64,000 nucleotides of DNA from Leptospira paudalimensis (GCF_026151345.1 NZ_JAMQPR010000001.1:1284231-1348230), one strand, 5' to 3'. Numbered from the stretch's first letter, positions 18,477 through 28,445 are shown. Translations and numbers: made by a program. Notes: generated from the sequence alone by a model not told the origin.

Positions 18477-20666
18477 TTGGAACGTTTTTTCCCAACACAT
18501 CGTTTCCTTGAATGGAAACAAAACTTAGAATTCGTACTCAATAGAATCCGTGAAAACAAACGGGTTCTATTTTCATTTATAGCTCTTGGTTTTGTATTTT
18601 TTCTTTTTGTCCTCTCATACTATGGTTTAGAATTTTACCTTCGTAACTACAGGATTCCACTCGTAAAACTTCGTAAGGTTGTGGCGGCAACCATCAACCA
18701 AGAATTAGGCAAAGCCGTTGACATCGGTGTACTCGATTTTTCGTTAAGGGAAGGTCTGATCATTGAAGATTTGGTTGTTTCAAACGAAGAAGACTTTTCG
18801 TTTAACGACCATATGTTGAAGGTTAAAAAGGTAACCTTTCGACTCTCAAGTTATTTCAAAGAATCTCCTACGGTGGAACGGATTGATTTTTACAGTCCAC
18901 AATTAGTTTTAAACGAAGATACCAGTTTAAGGAATCGGTTAATCGAGTATGCACAAACGAGTCGGATCAAAGACATCCGATTCCACGATGCAAAACTCAC
19001 AGTTAAAAAATCAGATACAACTTTGGTGGATTGGAAAGAAGGTTGGGATATCGATTTACTTCGAAAAAACAAACGCCTTTATTTAAAATATACAAATGGT
19101 TGGTTTTGGGTTCCGAATACCACTCGAATCAAAGGTGAAGGTGAGTTTTCCGAGACCAATTTGAATGAATATCAATTTGAATTTTTTTGGAAAAATTATC
19201 CTTCAGAGGAAGCAATTTTACTCACCAATTATTTGTTTGGTGCCAATGTTCAATCTGCAGTTTTATCGGGGGAAGGTAAAATATCTTCCAATGCAAATTC
19301 TGGTTTTGTGATGGATGGAGAGGTTGAATTCGAAAACTCATTCATCATCATTCCATTTTTTGAAAACTATCTCCTGGAAGGTTTCCGGTTTCGTGAGAAG
19401 TTCCATTTTACCGAAAATTTAGAAGAACGAGAATTCATTGGGAATGAGTTCCAAATCAAATCACAAGTATTGTCTCAGATGGCGAAGGAAACTTTGCTTT
19501 TTCGCAAAATTGAATTTCAGATTGGGGCATTAGAAGATATATTTGAACATGTTACTGACATTTCTGGATTTGTTCGTTTCCCATTGTTTGGTGAACTGCG
19601 TGGAAATATTGAATTAAAGGAAACTGGGGAAAAAAACAAATGGTTTTCTCTTTCAGGGGAAGTGAATGGAAATGAGATTAAACTTGATTCATCACTTGTA
19701 CAAATTGAAAATGCAAAACTTTCATTCAAATTTAAACCAAACCAAGAATGGGATTTAAACTTAGATGCTGAAATTTTTGGGAAACCTTCTCATTTATTAG
19801 GATCTGGATCTTCCGATTGGAGTCGTTCCAAAAAAATAGATGGATCTTATTATTACCCAATGACATCCAAATCCAAACTTAGTTTTCAGACTACGGAACT
19901 TACAGCGAATGATTGGAAACCATTATATGAAGATTGGAAAAAAGAAACCTTAGAAGAAATTCGAGAAAGGCAAGAAAAACTAATTCCAGAAGAGTATTTT
20001 TACCAAACAAAACTCTACAAATACTTTTTAGAATCCATGAATTTTGATTTAGGTATCCACATTACAAATTTTTATCCTTACCGAGGGGCAAAATCTTTAG
20101 GAGAATCAAAAGGTAATTTTACAGTCAAAGATGGTAGGTTTAATTTCAATTTGGGACTAGGTAATGCAGATTCAAAAGTTTCTATGGTTTCCTATTTTGC
20201 CAGTAAAACACCTAACTTTAGTTTGAACTTACTATTAAAAGAATACCCATGGTCGGAACCTTGGATGGTCATGTGTGGCACCGAACTTAAACCTACCAAT
20301 GTGAGTATGGATTTTAGTTTCAATAGCATTGGAAGTGATTATTATATGTTGCATAAAGATGCTAGGACATCTTATTTCTTAAAATTATTTGGAATTCATT
20401 TAAAAGATGGAGATTTGATTGTAAAGGGCAGTGTGGATTTAAAACCATTACAGTCACCATTTGATATGGAATTTACTCTCAATCGATATTCCGATTTGGA
20501 TTATTTATCTGATGTTGTTGTCACCAGTGGAAGTGGGGCCATCGATCTAAAAGGGTATGGTAATAATAAAAATGGCAATTACCAGATGACAGTGTATGGC
20601 CTGATTGGTGATACTAGAGGGAATTTTTCGATTTCAGAGGAGGAGAACAAATGCGTGTTCAAATGA
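18477..20666 (+). CDS. AsmA-like inner-membrane-anchored envelope protein
   Basis: 729 residues with one membrane helix near the N-terminus (about 29-55, VLFSFIALGFVFFLFVLSYYGLEFYL) and a long periplasmic beta-rich body. The segment after the helix (INQELGKAVDIGVLDFSLREGLIIEDLVVSNEEDF cut here into its logical parts) has the form common to AsmA/TamB-type proteins, which are thought to carry lipids between membranes. The start is a TTG; a GGAGG lies about 18 bases upstream, farther than usual, so the true start is uncertain. The 3' end overlaps the next lipoprotein gene by 16 bases. It is placed beside lpxB/lpxI on the opposite strand. Confidence 0.75.
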   Translation: MERFFPTHRFLEWKQNLEFVLNRIRENKRVLFSFIALGFVFFLFVLSYYGLEFYLRNYRIPLVKLRKVVAATINQELGKAVDIGVLDFSLREGLIIEDLVVSNEEDFSFNDHMLKVKKVTFRLSSYFKESPTVERIDFYSPQLVLNEDTSLRNRLIEYAQTSRIKDIRFHDAKLTVKKSDTTLVDWKEGWDIDLLRKNKRLYLKYTNGWFWVPNTTRIKGEGEFSETNLNEYQFEFFWKNYPSEEAILLTNYLFGANVQSAVLSGEGKISSNANSGFVMDGEVEFENSFIIIPFFENYLLEGFRFREKFHFTENLEEREFIGNEFQIKSQVLSQMAKETLLFRKIEFQIGALEDIFEHVTDISGFVRFPLFGELRGNIELKETGEKNKWFSLSGEVNGNEIKLDSSLVQIENAKLSFKFKPNQEWDLNLDAEIFGKPSHLLGSGSSDWSRSKKIDGSYYYPMTSKSKLSFQTTELTANDWKPLYEDWKKETLEEIRERQEKLIPEEYFYQTKLYKYFLESMNFDLGIHITNFYPYRGAKSLGESKGNFTVKDGRFNFNLGLGNADSKVSMVSYFASKTPNFSLNLLLKEYPWSEPWMVMCGTELKPTNVSMDFSFNSIGSDYYMLHKDARTSYFLKLFGIHLKDGDLIVKGSVDLKPLQSPFDMEFTLNRYSDLDYLSDVVVTSGSGAIDLKGYGNNKNGNYQMTVYGLIGDTRGNFSISEEENKCVFK

Positions 20667-21013
20667 GATTTTTAGTATTAGTTTCTATTTTGATCCTAGG
20701 TTTGTTTCAATGTTCTGAAAAGTCAAATCCGGCGGATACTGTCCCGAGCCTAAGCAGTTTACCAAATTTTAAAGGTGAGTGGACCCTGGAATGGGAAAAT
20801 AAAATCCACCAACTCCAAATTGAACCAGAAGAGAAAAAAGTATTCATCGATGGGAAGGAAGGATTGGAACTTGATTTGGATTCGGTTGGGATTCGGATTC
20901 GCGCTTTTGACGAAGAGTCAGTGAAAGGTTATTTTTTGTATTCCGATATCAAACCAAAATCTTGGATCGGCACTTGGGAAAACCGTGTTGTTCGGTTAAT
21001 CCGAAGGAATTGA
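20651..21013 (+). CDS. Small lipoprotein (120 aa), function unknown
   Basis: 120 residues with a signal peptide and a clear lipobox-like end (VSILILGLFQC), then about 95 residues of beta-rich sequence (FKGEWTLEWENKIHQLQIE, KSWIGTWENRVVRLIRRN) resembling a small lipocalin-like or DUF-type fold. The ATG sits inside the end of the AsmA-like gene just after a GGAGGAG ribosome site, so it is co-translated. The last 18 bases overlap the end of lpxB on the other strand. No family is recognised. Confidence 0.75.
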   Translation: MRVQMRFLVLVSILILGLFQCSEKSNPADTVPSLSSLPNFKGEWTLEWENKIHQLQIEPEEKKVFIDGKEGLELDLDSVGIRIRAFDEESVKGYFLYSDIKPKSWIGTWENRVVRLIRRN

Positions 21014-22210
21014 TTTTAGAAGGTTTTGGATTTCCTTTGCCGCTTTTTTCGAAGCATTATTTGTTCCCAGTTCTCTTTCTTTCGCCTCACGTAAAATACC
21101 TTTGATTTTATTTCTGAGTTTTGTATTGGAAAGGATTTTCCAAGCCTCAGAAACAATGTATTCAGGTTTACACTCGTTTTGAGTGATTTCGCGGCAAACT
21201 TCTTCCCCACTCAGAATATTCGCAAGGCCAATGAACTTGGACTTCATGAGTAAGGAACCTAAAAAATAGGTAAATAAACTGACTTTATACAAAATCACCA
21301 TTGGGGTTTCAAAATACAAACCTTCCAGAGTTGCTGTCCCTGATGCAATGAGGAGTAGGTCACTTGCTTCCATCACACGAAGGGAGGAATTCCAAATATA
21401 GTGGATTTGGATATCTGGATGTGTTGTTTTGACAAGATTGATTTTTTCTAATAAAAAGGTTTCTTCCTTTTGGTTGATATTCGGAAGTAAAAATACAATT
21501 TTCTTTTTTTCTAACTTACATTGTTCGTGGAGTAAAACTGCAGTTCCAAGAATAGGATCAATGAGTCGATGGATTTCTCCTTTTCTGGATCCAGGTAATA
21601 AACCCACCGTATAACCATGGTGAGGGTCTGGAAGTTTTTCTGGAATCACTGGCTCTTTTTTTAATTTTTCTGGAATCCTTTTGGTGATAGGGTGACCTAC
21701 AAATTTTGCATTCACACCATACTCATTGTATATCTCTTCTTCAAATCGAAAAAGTGTTAGCATTAATGCAATGTGTTCCTTGATAAAAAAGATTCGTTTG
21801 AATTTCCAAGCCCAAATTTGTGGAGATACATAAAATACGGTTGGAATTCCTCGAGCTTTTAGCTCCTTCGCCAAACGTAAATTAAATCCAGGGTAATCAA
21901 TTAAGATGGCAAGCTGTGTTGGTCTGTGTGTAGTTTCGTCTAACAAACGATAAAAAACTTTTTTTAGATAACTGTACTTTTTAATCGCTTCAGAAAATCC
22001 AATCACACTGAGATTTTCCATTTCTTCCAATGACTCAAGGCCATTTTGGATCATTCCTTCTCCACCTATCCCATAAAAATGGTAATCAGGTTCGATGAGT
22101 TTTAATTCTTGTAAAAGATCTGTGCCAATGAGGTCACCTGAATGTTCTCCTGCGATGACTAAAATGTTTTTTTTAGAATTAGATCGATGTGACTTTTTTT
22201 TGGCTACCAT
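20996..22210 (-). CDS. lpxB: Lipid-A-disaccharide synthase
   Basis: 404 residues from ATG 22210, chosen over an upstream in-frame start at 22243 because an AAGG ribosome site stands six bases before it. The opening NILVIAGEHSGDLIGTDLL is the LpxB signature. Later segments (YPGFNLRLAKELKARGIP, YVSPQIWAWKFKR, LLPGSRKGEI and IASGTATLE) match the GT-B glycosyltransferase core. It joins UDP-2,3-diacylglucosamine and lipid X to form the lipid A disaccharide at the inner membrane. It overlaps the end of lpxI, the enzyme one step earlier, by 32 bases. Its own 3' end overlaps the convergent lipoprotein gene. Confidence 0.95.
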   Translation of the reverse strand: MVAKKKSHRSNSKKNILVIAGEHSGDLIGTDLLQELKLIEPDYHFYGIGGEGMIQNGLESLEEMENLSVIGFSEAIKKYSYLKKVFYRLLDETTHRPTQLAILIDYPGFNLRLAKELKARGIPTVFYVSPQIWAWKFKRIFFIKEHIALMLTLFRFEEEIYNEYGVNAKFVGHPITKRIPEKLKKEPVIPEKLPDPHHGYTVGLLPGSRKGEIHRLIDPILGTAVLLHEQCKLEKKKIVFLLPNINQKEETFLLEKINLVKTTHPDIQIHYIWNSSLRVMEASDLLLIASGTATLEGLYFETPMVILYKVSLFTYFLGSLLMKSKFIGLANILSGEEVCREITQNECKPEYIVSEAWKILSNTKLRNKIKGILREAKERELGTNNASKKAAKEIQNLLKSIPSD

Positions 22211-23045
22211 TGAGAACCTTACTTCCATTTTTACCGAGGACACAAAAGTTTAATTTGTGTTTTGTGGCAAATTCAATTGTTTCTTTCGGATTAACAACAA
22301 GCGTTTCACCTTCCCTGATGCACAATGTTTTACATCCACTTTCTAACATCACTTGGAAGGTGTGAATTCCAATGGTTGGTAAATCAAATCGTTCGTCCTG
22401 TTTTGCTTTGGGACTTTTACAAATAACTGCATCACCTTTTTTTTGGGTGTACTTTCCTCCACGACGAATGGTTTCGTCCGTTCCTTCCACTGCTTCCACA
22501 GCAATCACAGATTCATCACTCACAACTACCATTTGTCCGATATCCAAATCAGCCATTTTTTCAGCGTAGAACATTCCAAATTCAATGTCCTTTAGTTCTT
22601 GGTTGCTGAATTTTTTGGGTGTGTATCTTCCTTCTTTGAGGAGGAGAGACTGTAAGTAGATCTTTTGTGAAATCACTTTTACTCCCATCGCTTCAAACTC
22701 ATCGGCAATCGCAAGGAAAATGGGGTAATCATTTCGGTTGATGGTTTTGGCAAGGATGGAGAGTGCTTTGAGATCAAATTTGAGTTTTTGGAAAAGGAGA
22801 TCCTTTCTCACTTTTCCAAGCATCAGGATTCGCGAGATTTTTTCTTTCTGGATGGTTTTTAAAATTTTCCCGACTTGGGTGATGTGGACGGGTATGGTCC
22901 TTGATTCGTGTCCTCGTGGAGAAAAATCAGATTCAATGAGTCCCAAAAATAATGGATCCTCGCCGCTAGCGAGAGCTTCCAACATTCCTATATGGGGGAG
23001 CTCTCCACCACCAGCGATGATTGCCAATCTACCTTTTGAAGCCAA
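22179..23045 (-). CDS. lpxI: UDP-2,3-diacylglucosamine pyrophosphatase LpxI
   Basis: 288 residues starting at TTG 23045, supported by an AAGGA ribosome site six bases upstream. The N-terminus RLAIIAGGGELPHIGMLEAL and the C-terminal half (VSDESVIAVEAVEGTDETIRRGG cut at its core, PTIGIHTFQVMLESGCKTL) are the LpxI (formerly DUF1009) layout. It hydrolyses UDP-2,3-diacylglucosamine to lipid X, the acceptor used by LpxB, whose gene follows and overlaps. LpxI replaces LpxH in organisms lacking the latter. It is part of a minus-strand run that begins with a TolC-family gene. Confidence 0.93.
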   Translation of the reverse strand: MASKGRLAIIAGGGELPHIGMLEALASGEDPLFLGLIESDFSPRGHESRTIPVHITQVGKILKTIQKEKISRILMLGKVRKDLLFQKLKFDLKALSILAKTINRNDYPIFLAIADEFEAMGVKVISQKIYLQSLLLKEGRYTPKKFSNQELKDIEFGMFYAEKMADLDIGQMVVVSDESVIAVEAVEGTDETIRRGGKYTQKKGDAVICKSPKAKQDERFDLPTIGIHTFQVMLESGCKTLCIREGETLVVNPKETIEFATKHKLNFCVLGKNGSKVLNGSQKKVTSI

Positions 23046-23056
23046 TGCTGGTCCTT

Positions 23057-23287
23057 TTATGTGTTACCAGAATCACCACTAGAAGGTGTGGATGGAGTAC
23101 TTTCTTTTTTGTAGTCGGTGACGTAAAATCCTGATCCTTTGAAAATGATCCCTGCACTTGCCGAGATTCGTCTTTCCACAGAACCTTTTTGTCCACAAAG
23201 GCATTCTGTCAAAGCATCTTCCTTCATGGATTGTACGTGTTCAAAGTCTTTTCCGCATGTGTTACAGTGGTAGTCGTAAGTTGCCAT
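23057..23287 (-). CDS. FmdB-type zinc-ribbon protein
   Basis: 76 residues. The start MATYDYHCNTCGKDFEHVQSM followed by LTECLCGQ is the FmdB/CxxC_CxxC_SSSS signature with two cysteine pairs that should bind zinc. The GIIFKGSGFYVTDYK segment and the serine-rich tail (STPSTPSSGDSG) are also typical. FmdB-type proteins are proposed small regulators, but their job is not settled. GGAG ribosome site before the ATG. It lies 11 bases from the lpxI start, so it is likely in the same transcript. Confidence 0.9.
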   Translation of the reverse strand: MATYDYHCNTCGKDFEHVQSMKEDALTECLCGQKGSVERRISASAGIIFKGSGFYVTDYKKESTPSTPSSGDSGNT

Positions 23288-23297
23288 AGTATCTCCT

Positions 23298-24752
23298 CTA
23301 ATGGATTCCTGTTCTCACTTCAAATAATAAGACATGGTCTCTGTTTGGTTTGGTCGCAAGCGGAAGGCAAATCTCCCAAGAATACTTGCCCGCTTCGAGC
23401 ATGGCTTCCGAGAGAGGATAGGATCGAATGGATTGGATGAGGCCAGTATTCCTTCTCCAGAGGCTTGCGTTCCATTTGTCACCTTGCCTGTTTTCTATAT
23501 GTAAGGACAGATTTTCTCTCCTTTTGGCACCGTCCAGGACATAACGATTTTTATTGACCCAAATCGAAGTTTGGTCCAGAGAGATCGAGTATGCTAAATG
23601 TTCTAAGTGGTTGTATTGAACGTGAATTTCGATAAAAGGAATAGGGGTCTCTGAATCAGTTGGCATAAAGGAAAATTCAAAATAGTTTTTGTTCCCGGAA
23701 AGTTTTTTACAGATCCTTTGAGAACTTGGGTTTTTGGTGTCTGATCCATAAATGGGAAATCCTGTTTCTCCATACACGCGAATGGATTCCCTCGGAATGT
23801 AATTTCCAAAAAAAGTTTGTGGGATTTTTTTCCCGTCCCATCCTTCAAAATCTATTCGAATCTCATTGTCTACGGCTTTGAAACGTTTTTCAAATTCCCC
23901 TGTGAGAGTTTCATCCGCTAAGGTTTCCTTTAAAAACCCAGAAAAAACCCATGCTGTTTTTTGTGTGTTTGGAAAATAACATCGTTTCCAATGCCCTTCG
24001 TTTCCGGCTATGGTTTCTTCTGCACCATCTTCTTCCAAACAGATTGTAGGCTCTGGTTCACTTACTTCCCCCACTTCACTATTTTCCCTTCCCGGTCCAC
24101 TACGAAGGTTTACATTTTTTCCTCGAATGATGGCTGTTTGGTGGTAAAGATTGGTTCCTGAGTTTTGTGATAAAAAATGTAAGGTTTGTAACAGAAAACC
24201 TGTTTCAATTTCGCCTATCGGTTCAAAAGGAAAGGTAAGTAAATGTGATAATGCATCACTAAAACTTTCCTCCATTCCTCTTGGATCTTCTAAAATTAAT
24301 AAGAGTAGGAAATGTGTGACTTCTGACTTGGGAATGGGTTTGATGATGGAATTGATTTTTGTGATGAGTGCACGTTTGTAACCAGTTCCATGTTTTTTCA
24401 AATGAGAAAAGTATGGATCCTCAATATGATAATACGTCCCTCTCGAAGTTTCCCATTCTAAAAGTTTTGTATCATTTCTTTTTTGTAAAAACTGTAAGAG
24501 TTCTTTTTGGTTGTCTTTCCCATTGATTTGTTTTTCCAATTGGGATAAAGATTGGGATAAAATCGTTAGTTCCAACTCACTTGTTGGAATTTCGGATTCC
24601 TTATACAGTTTTAAAACTTTTAAATAAGAACCTGATTGGTAGAGATCATACGCTTTATCATCTCGTTCTCGGAAATCAACAAAGGTGTAAGTGAAAAGGA
24701 TAACGAGTAAAAAAAGTAAACCAATTACAAAAAAAACACGGGAGCGAATCAA
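23298..24752 (-). CDS. Membrane-anchored SH3-domain protein
   Basis: 484 residues from a TTG. A single N-terminal membrane helix (about 5-25, RVFFVIGLLFLLVILFTYTFV) leaves the rest outside the cytoplasm. A helical TPR-like region follows (about 30-180), then a bacterial SH3 domain near residues 210-275 (NVNLRSGPGRENSEVGEV ... WKRCYFPNTQKTAWVFSGFL). SH3b modules often bind peptidoglycan. The C-terminal 200 residues are beta-rich and unassigned. It is 10 bases upstream of the FmdB gene and 21 bases downstream of the TolC-family gene, so the block is probably one envelope-related operon. Confidence 0.82.
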   Translation of the reverse strand: MIRSRVFFVIGLLFLLVILFTYTFVDFRERDDKAYDLYQSGSYLKVLKLYKESEIPTSELELTILSQSLSQLEKQINGKDNQKELLQFLQKRNDTKLLEWETSRGTYYHIEDPYFSHLKKHGTGYKRALITKINSIIKPIPKSEVTHFLLLLILEDPRGMEESFSDALSHLLTFPFEPIGEIETGFLLQTLHFLSQNSGTNLYHQTAIIRGKNVNLRSGPGRENSEVGEVSEPEPTICLEEDGAEETIAGNEGHWKRCYFPNTQKTAWVFSGFLKETLADETLTGEFEKRFKAVDNEIRIDFEGWDGKKIPQTFFGNYIPRESIRVYGETGFPIYGSDTKNPSSQRICKKLSGNKNYFEFSFMPTDSETPIPFIEIHVQYNHLEHLAYSISLDQTSIWVNKNRYVLDGAKRRENLSLHIENRQGDKWNASLWRRNTGLIQSIRSYPLSEAMLEAGKYSWEICLPLATKPNRDHVLLFEVRTGIH

Positions 24753-24773
24753 ACGTTACCTCCCGTTTTTCTC

Positions 24774-26315
24774 TTAAAGATTTTCAGGAAGGAGTTTGGC
24801 TCGGTCCACTCCGTATTCTTCGAATAATGCATTTTTTGCCACATAGTATCTGTGTAAATTGATGTTGTAGTCAACTTTTGCTCTTACGAGTGATAACTGG
24901 TCTTGTACCAATGTGTCCAGTGCATTTTTTACGGCAAGTGCATTGAACCTGCCTTGTTGGAAGGAACGTAAAACACCATTGTAGTATTTTTTGGATTCCT
25001 CTTCCGTACGTTTTGCATTTTCCATCACTCGGAATGATGCTTTTAATATATCAATTCTTGTTTTGACATCATCTGAAACTGCTTTGACCAAATCAGCTTC
25101 CTCTAACGAGACCTGTCTTTTTTGGATTTCTGCATCACGGATTCCAACTTTTACCCCTTTGTCCATGATGGGGTAACTTAAGTCAAGAGACCCTTGCATC
25201 ACTGGGTATTGGTAGGAAAAAACACCATGGCGGTTGTCAGAATAATTATTTTGAGGGCTAATGGTATTTTGAGCTTGGTAACCATACGTTCCCGCTGCTT
25301 TTAACGATGGTAGGGCTTCGTTTTTTGCCATCTTCATAGCAAGTTCTGCGTTTTCTTTTTTCCTTTGTATGGCTCGGAAATCAGCTCTGTGTTTGTATGC
25401 GTAATCGATATCAGATTGGTAATCCAATTTGTCGGGTAAAGTTTCAGAAAGTGGAGTTGTTTTTTGGAAAACAGTGTCTTCAGGAAGGTTCAGGGAACGA
25501 ATCAGTTTTCGTCTCGCTTCTTCTTTTTCTGCACTTGCTTGGGCCATTTGGCCTTCCACTTGGGAAAGTAGGGCATTCCATTGGTTCACTTCGAAACTTT
25601 CCGAAAGTCCAAGCCCTTGTTTGCGAATCGTTAGATCCCTTACATTTTTTGTATTTTTTAACAATTGTTCGAAGGTTTGGTATCCCGATTCTTTTACAGA
25701 ATAATTCCAATAATCGACAAGAGTAGATACCACTTTGGAAGCAACTTGGTCTTCCATTTGTTCCCGCATGATTTCTGTTTGGTTTTCTAAGATTTTTTCC
25801 ATATTCCTTTCATTGGCACCAAACGCATTTTTAAGCAAGTCTTGGGCAATGGTAACGGATAAGGAATCCGTATACAGAGGAGGGAGTCCTAATGCTGTAA
25901 ATCCAGCAGGAGTTTGGTTCGGATTTTCAAACGCGTTTGAGTCAAAACGTTGTGACCTTGCTTCTAGTTTGAAGTAAGTTCCTGTAGTGAACAGTTTTTC
26001 AATCCCAGCACTGTAGGTGTTGGTTTGGGTTTTTGTTCCCGTAAAGATGTTGTTTTGGTTAAAAGGGAACTTCTTTTGGTCGATTTCTGCTTTGGATATC
26101 GCACGCCAAGAATACTTGGCTTCAAATTTCATTAAATTGGTATCAGCTTTTGCTAATTCCAAACGTGCTTGTAACACTTCGCGGTTGTTTTCAATCGCAT
26201 ACCGAACCGCATCCTTTAAACTTAAGGTAAACCCTTTATCGTCCGATTCGGCGGCAAGAAGGCCGAAGGAAATGAAGAGAACCAATGCACTAGAAACCCA
26301 TGAACGTTGTTCCAT
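24774..26315 (-). CDS. TolC-family outer-membrane efflux protein
   Basis: 513 residues with a signal peptide (WVSSALVLFISFGLLAAES). The helical repeats are typical of the OEP family: LSLKDAVRYAIENNREVLQARLEL at the N-terminus, and two long coiled-coil pairs ending in VQDQLSLVRAKVDYNINLHRYYVAKNAL. TolC-type trimers form the outer-membrane exit duct of RND efflux or type I secretion systems. The inner-membrane pump and adaptor are not adjacent, so the substrate is unknown. The ATG lies 57 bases after the sucD stop and terminator, so it should have its own promoter in that gap. Confidence 0.9.
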   Translation of the reverse strand: MEQRSWVSSALVLFISFGLLAAESDDKGFTLSLKDAVRYAIENNREVLQARLELAKADTNLMKFEAKYSWRAISKAEIDQKKFPFNQNNIFTGTKTQTNTYSAGIEKLFTTGTYFKLEARSQRFDSNAFENPNQTPAGFTALGLPPLYTDSLSVTIAQDLLKNAFGANERNMEKILENQTEIMREQMEDQVASKVVSTLVDYWNYSVKESGYQTFEQLLKNTKNVRDLTIRKQGLGLSESFEVNQWNALLSQVEGQMAQASAEKEEARRKLIRSLNLPEDTVFQKTTPLSETLPDKLDYQSDIDYAYKHRADFRAIQRKKENAELAMKMAKNEALPSLKAAGTYGYQAQNTISPQNNYSDNRHGVFSYQYPVMQGSLDLSYPIMDKGVKVGIRDAEIQKRQVSLEEADLVKAVSDDVKTRIDILKASFRVMENAKRTEEESKKYYNGVLRSFQQGRFNALAVKNALDTLVQDQLSLVRAKVDYNINLHRYYVAKNALFEEYGVDRAKLLPENL

Positions 26316-26362
26316 ACTCTTAATTCAGACTCCTCATTTCCCCTGCAAAGTTGTTTTTTTTG

Positions 26363-26386
26363 AAAAAAACCCTTATTTTTTAAGGG
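26363..26386 (-). terminator. Rho-independent terminator overlapping the sucD stop codon
   Basis: On the minus strand a perfect 6-bp stem CCCTTA/TAAGGG with a five-A loop is followed directly by seven Ts. The left arm holds the last codons of sucD and the TAA stop lies in the loop and right arm. It should end the sucC-sucD transcript and insulate the TolC-family gene downstream. Confidence 0.85.
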
Positions 26387-27263
26387 CCAATTTCATTTTA
26401 TCTCCCACTTCCCCAATATGAGCACAAATGCTCACACCAGCATCTTGCATTGCTGCAATTTTGGAAGTAGCAGTTCCCATTCCCCCTGAAATGATCGCAC
26501 CGGCATGGCCCATACGTTTTCCTGGAGGAGCAGTTTGCCCTGCAATAAAACCGACAACTGGTTTTTTCACATGAGCTTTGATGTAAGCAGCAGCTTCTTC
26601 TTCGGAAGTTCCACCAATTTCACCAATCATCACGATCCCTTCTGTATCTGGGTCTTCGTTAAGGAGACGAACCGCTTCTACGTGGTTCATCCCTGGAACT
26701 GGGTCACCCCCGATCCCAATACATGTAGACTGGCCAAGGCCTGCCGCAGTGAGAGAAGCAACGGATTCATATGTTAAGGTTCCAGAACGGGAAACGATTC
26801 CAATGTTTCCTGGAGTGTGGATAAAACCTGGCATAATTCCCATCTTTACATTGTAACGAGGGTTAATGACACCTGGGCAGTTAGGTCCCACAAGTTTTGT
26901 TTTGGAATTTCGTAAAACACTGTACACTTTTAACATGTCGTGAGTTGGGATTCCTTCTGTGATACAAACCACGAGAGGGATCTCTGCAAAAATTCCTTCT
27001 AGGATTGCATCCGCAGCAAATGGAGGTGGAACAAAAATGACAGCAGCGTTTGCTCCGTCTTCCTTCATTGCGTCTTTGATAGTATTGCGTACTGGTGCAG
27101 TTTTTCCGAACTCAGAAGTCCAAATTTGTCCACCCTTTCCTGGTGTAACACCTGCTACCACTTTGGTACCATATTCTAACATTTGCGTTGCATGGAAGGA
27201 TCCTTCTTTTCCAGTGATCCCTTGTACAACGACTCTTGTATTTTCATCTACTAATACAGCCAT
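26373..27263 (-). CDS. sucD: Succinyl-CoA synthetase alpha subunit
   Basis: 296 residues. The N-terminal CoA-binding fold ([19 protein letters not shown]) and VGPNCPGVI are typical, and the phosphorylated histidine is His253 in the GHAGAI motif. With SucC it interconverts succinyl-CoA and succinate with substrate-level NTP formation in the TCA cycle. The length is normal. It follows sucC by 12 bases in the same direction and ends in a terminator that includes its own stop codon. Confidence 0.97.
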   Translation of the reverse strand: MAVLVDENTRVVVQGITGKEGSFHATQMLEYGTKVVAGVTPGKGGQIWTSEFGKTAPVRNTIKDAMKEDGANAAVIFVPPPFAADAILEGIFAEIPLVVCITEGIPTHDMLKVYSVLRNSKTKLVGPNCPGVINPRYNVKMGIMPGFIHTPGNIGIVSRSGTLTYESVASLTAAGLGQSTCIGIGGDPVPGMNHVEAVRLLNEDPDTEGIVMIGEIGGTSEEEAAAYIKAHVKKPVVGFIAGQTAPPGKRMGHAGAIISGGMGTATSKIAAMQDAGVSICAHIGEVGDKMKLALKK

Positions 27264-27275
27264 GTTTTTAGTTTC

Positions 27276-28445
27276 CTATTTTTTGATTAGGGAGACAATT
27301 TTGTCTGCCGCGTCACGGAGTCCTTCTACTCCCACAATGTTCATACCAGATTCGTTCAGGATTTTTTTCCCTTCTTCTGCGTTGGTTCCTTTCAACCGAA
27401 CCACAACCGGTACCGATACGTTTACTTTTTTAGTAGCTTCGATGATACCAACCGCAACACGGTCACATCGTACGATTCCACCAAATACGTTCACAAAAAT
27501 TCCCTTCACATTTGGATCGGAAAGGATGAGTCTAAATCCGTTTTCCACAGTGGTTGGATTTGCTCCACCTCCGACGTCAAGGAAGTTAGCAGGTTCTGCA
27601 CCAGCAAGTTTAACGATGTCCATGGTTGCCATCGCAAGACCGGCACCATTCACCATACAACCGATGTTTCCATCTAACTTCACGTAGTTGAGGTTGTATT
27701 CTTTTGCTTTTACTTCGTAAGGATCTTCTTCCGAAATGTCACGGAGTGCTTCGTTGTCTGGGTGACGATAGAGTGCATTTTCATCCAAGTCCATCTTACA
27801 GTCACCTGCAATGATTTCGTTTTGTTTGGTAAGGATGAGGGGGTTAATTTCTAAAAGTGCTGCATCTTCTTTGATGTAAGCATTATAGACAGAATTCACT
27901 AGGGCAGTGAATGATTTTTGTGCTTCCGCAGGGATTCCAAGAGCGAATGCAAGTTCTCTGACTTGGGAACCTTGGATTCCAATTCCTGGATCAATTTGGA
28001 TTTTGATGATCTTTTCAGGGTGAGTTTCCGCAACTTCTTCAATTTCCATACCACCTTCAGTAGAAGCCATGATAATGGTTTTGCGAATTGCTCTGTCGAG
28101 GAGGATGGAAAGGTAATATTCTTTTGCGATTTCAAGTCCTTGTTCTAAATACACTTTTAGGACTTTTTTCCCTTCTGGACCCGTTTGAGGGGTGATGAGT
28201 TGCATTCCGAGAATTTTCTCAGCTGCTGCTTTGGCATCGTCTTTTGTCTTTGCGACCTTCACTCCGCCACCTTTTCCTCGTCCACCTGCGTGGATTTGGG
28301 CTTTTACCACCACTACTGGTGATTTTTGGACAACTTCGCTATATGCCTTTTCGAAATCACCGACTGTGTCGATGACCTTTCCGAATGGAACGTTGGCATT
28401 GTGTCTACGTAGGATTTCTTTGGCCTGGTATTCGTGGACTTTCAT
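27276..28445 (-). CDS. sucC: Succinyl-CoA synthetase beta subunit
   Basis: 389 residues from ATG 28445, preferred over an upstream in-frame start (28487) because an AAGGA site lies six bases before it and [12 protein letters not shown] is the conserved SucC start. The ATP-grasp domain ([18 protein letters not shown]) and the C-terminal ligase domain ([29 protein letters not shown]) are intact. It provides the nucleotide-binding half of the enzyme with SucD. The 163 bases upstream hold a TTGACA hexamer on the minus strand (about 28530) that could be a -35 box, but I see no convincing -10 at 17 bases. Confidence 0.97.
   Translation of the reverse strand: MKVHEYQAKEILRRHNANVPFGKVIDTVGDFEKAYSEVVQKSPVVVVKAQIHAGGRGKGGGVKVAKTKDDAKAAAEKILGMQLITPQTGPEGKKVLKVYLEQGLEIAKEYYLSILLDRAIRKTIIMASTEGGMEIEEVAETHPEKIIKIQIDPGIGIQGSQVRELAFALGIPAEAQKSFTALVNSVYNAYIKEDAALLEINPLILTKQNEIIAGDCKMDLDENALYRHPDNEALRDISEEDPYEVKAKEYNLNYVKLDGNIGCMVNGAGLAMATMDIVKLAGAEPANFLDVGGGANPTTVENGFRLILSDPNVKGIFVNVFGGIVRCDRVAVGIIEATKKVNVSVPVVVRLKGTNAEEGKKILNESGMNIVGVEGLRDAADKIVSLIKK

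Noticed and set aside
26959..27687. 242-codon open frame on the plus strand over sucD and sucC
   Set aside because: Long antisense frames are common opposite highly conserved, G+C-biased genes; both sucCD genes are certain and this product is unlike any family.
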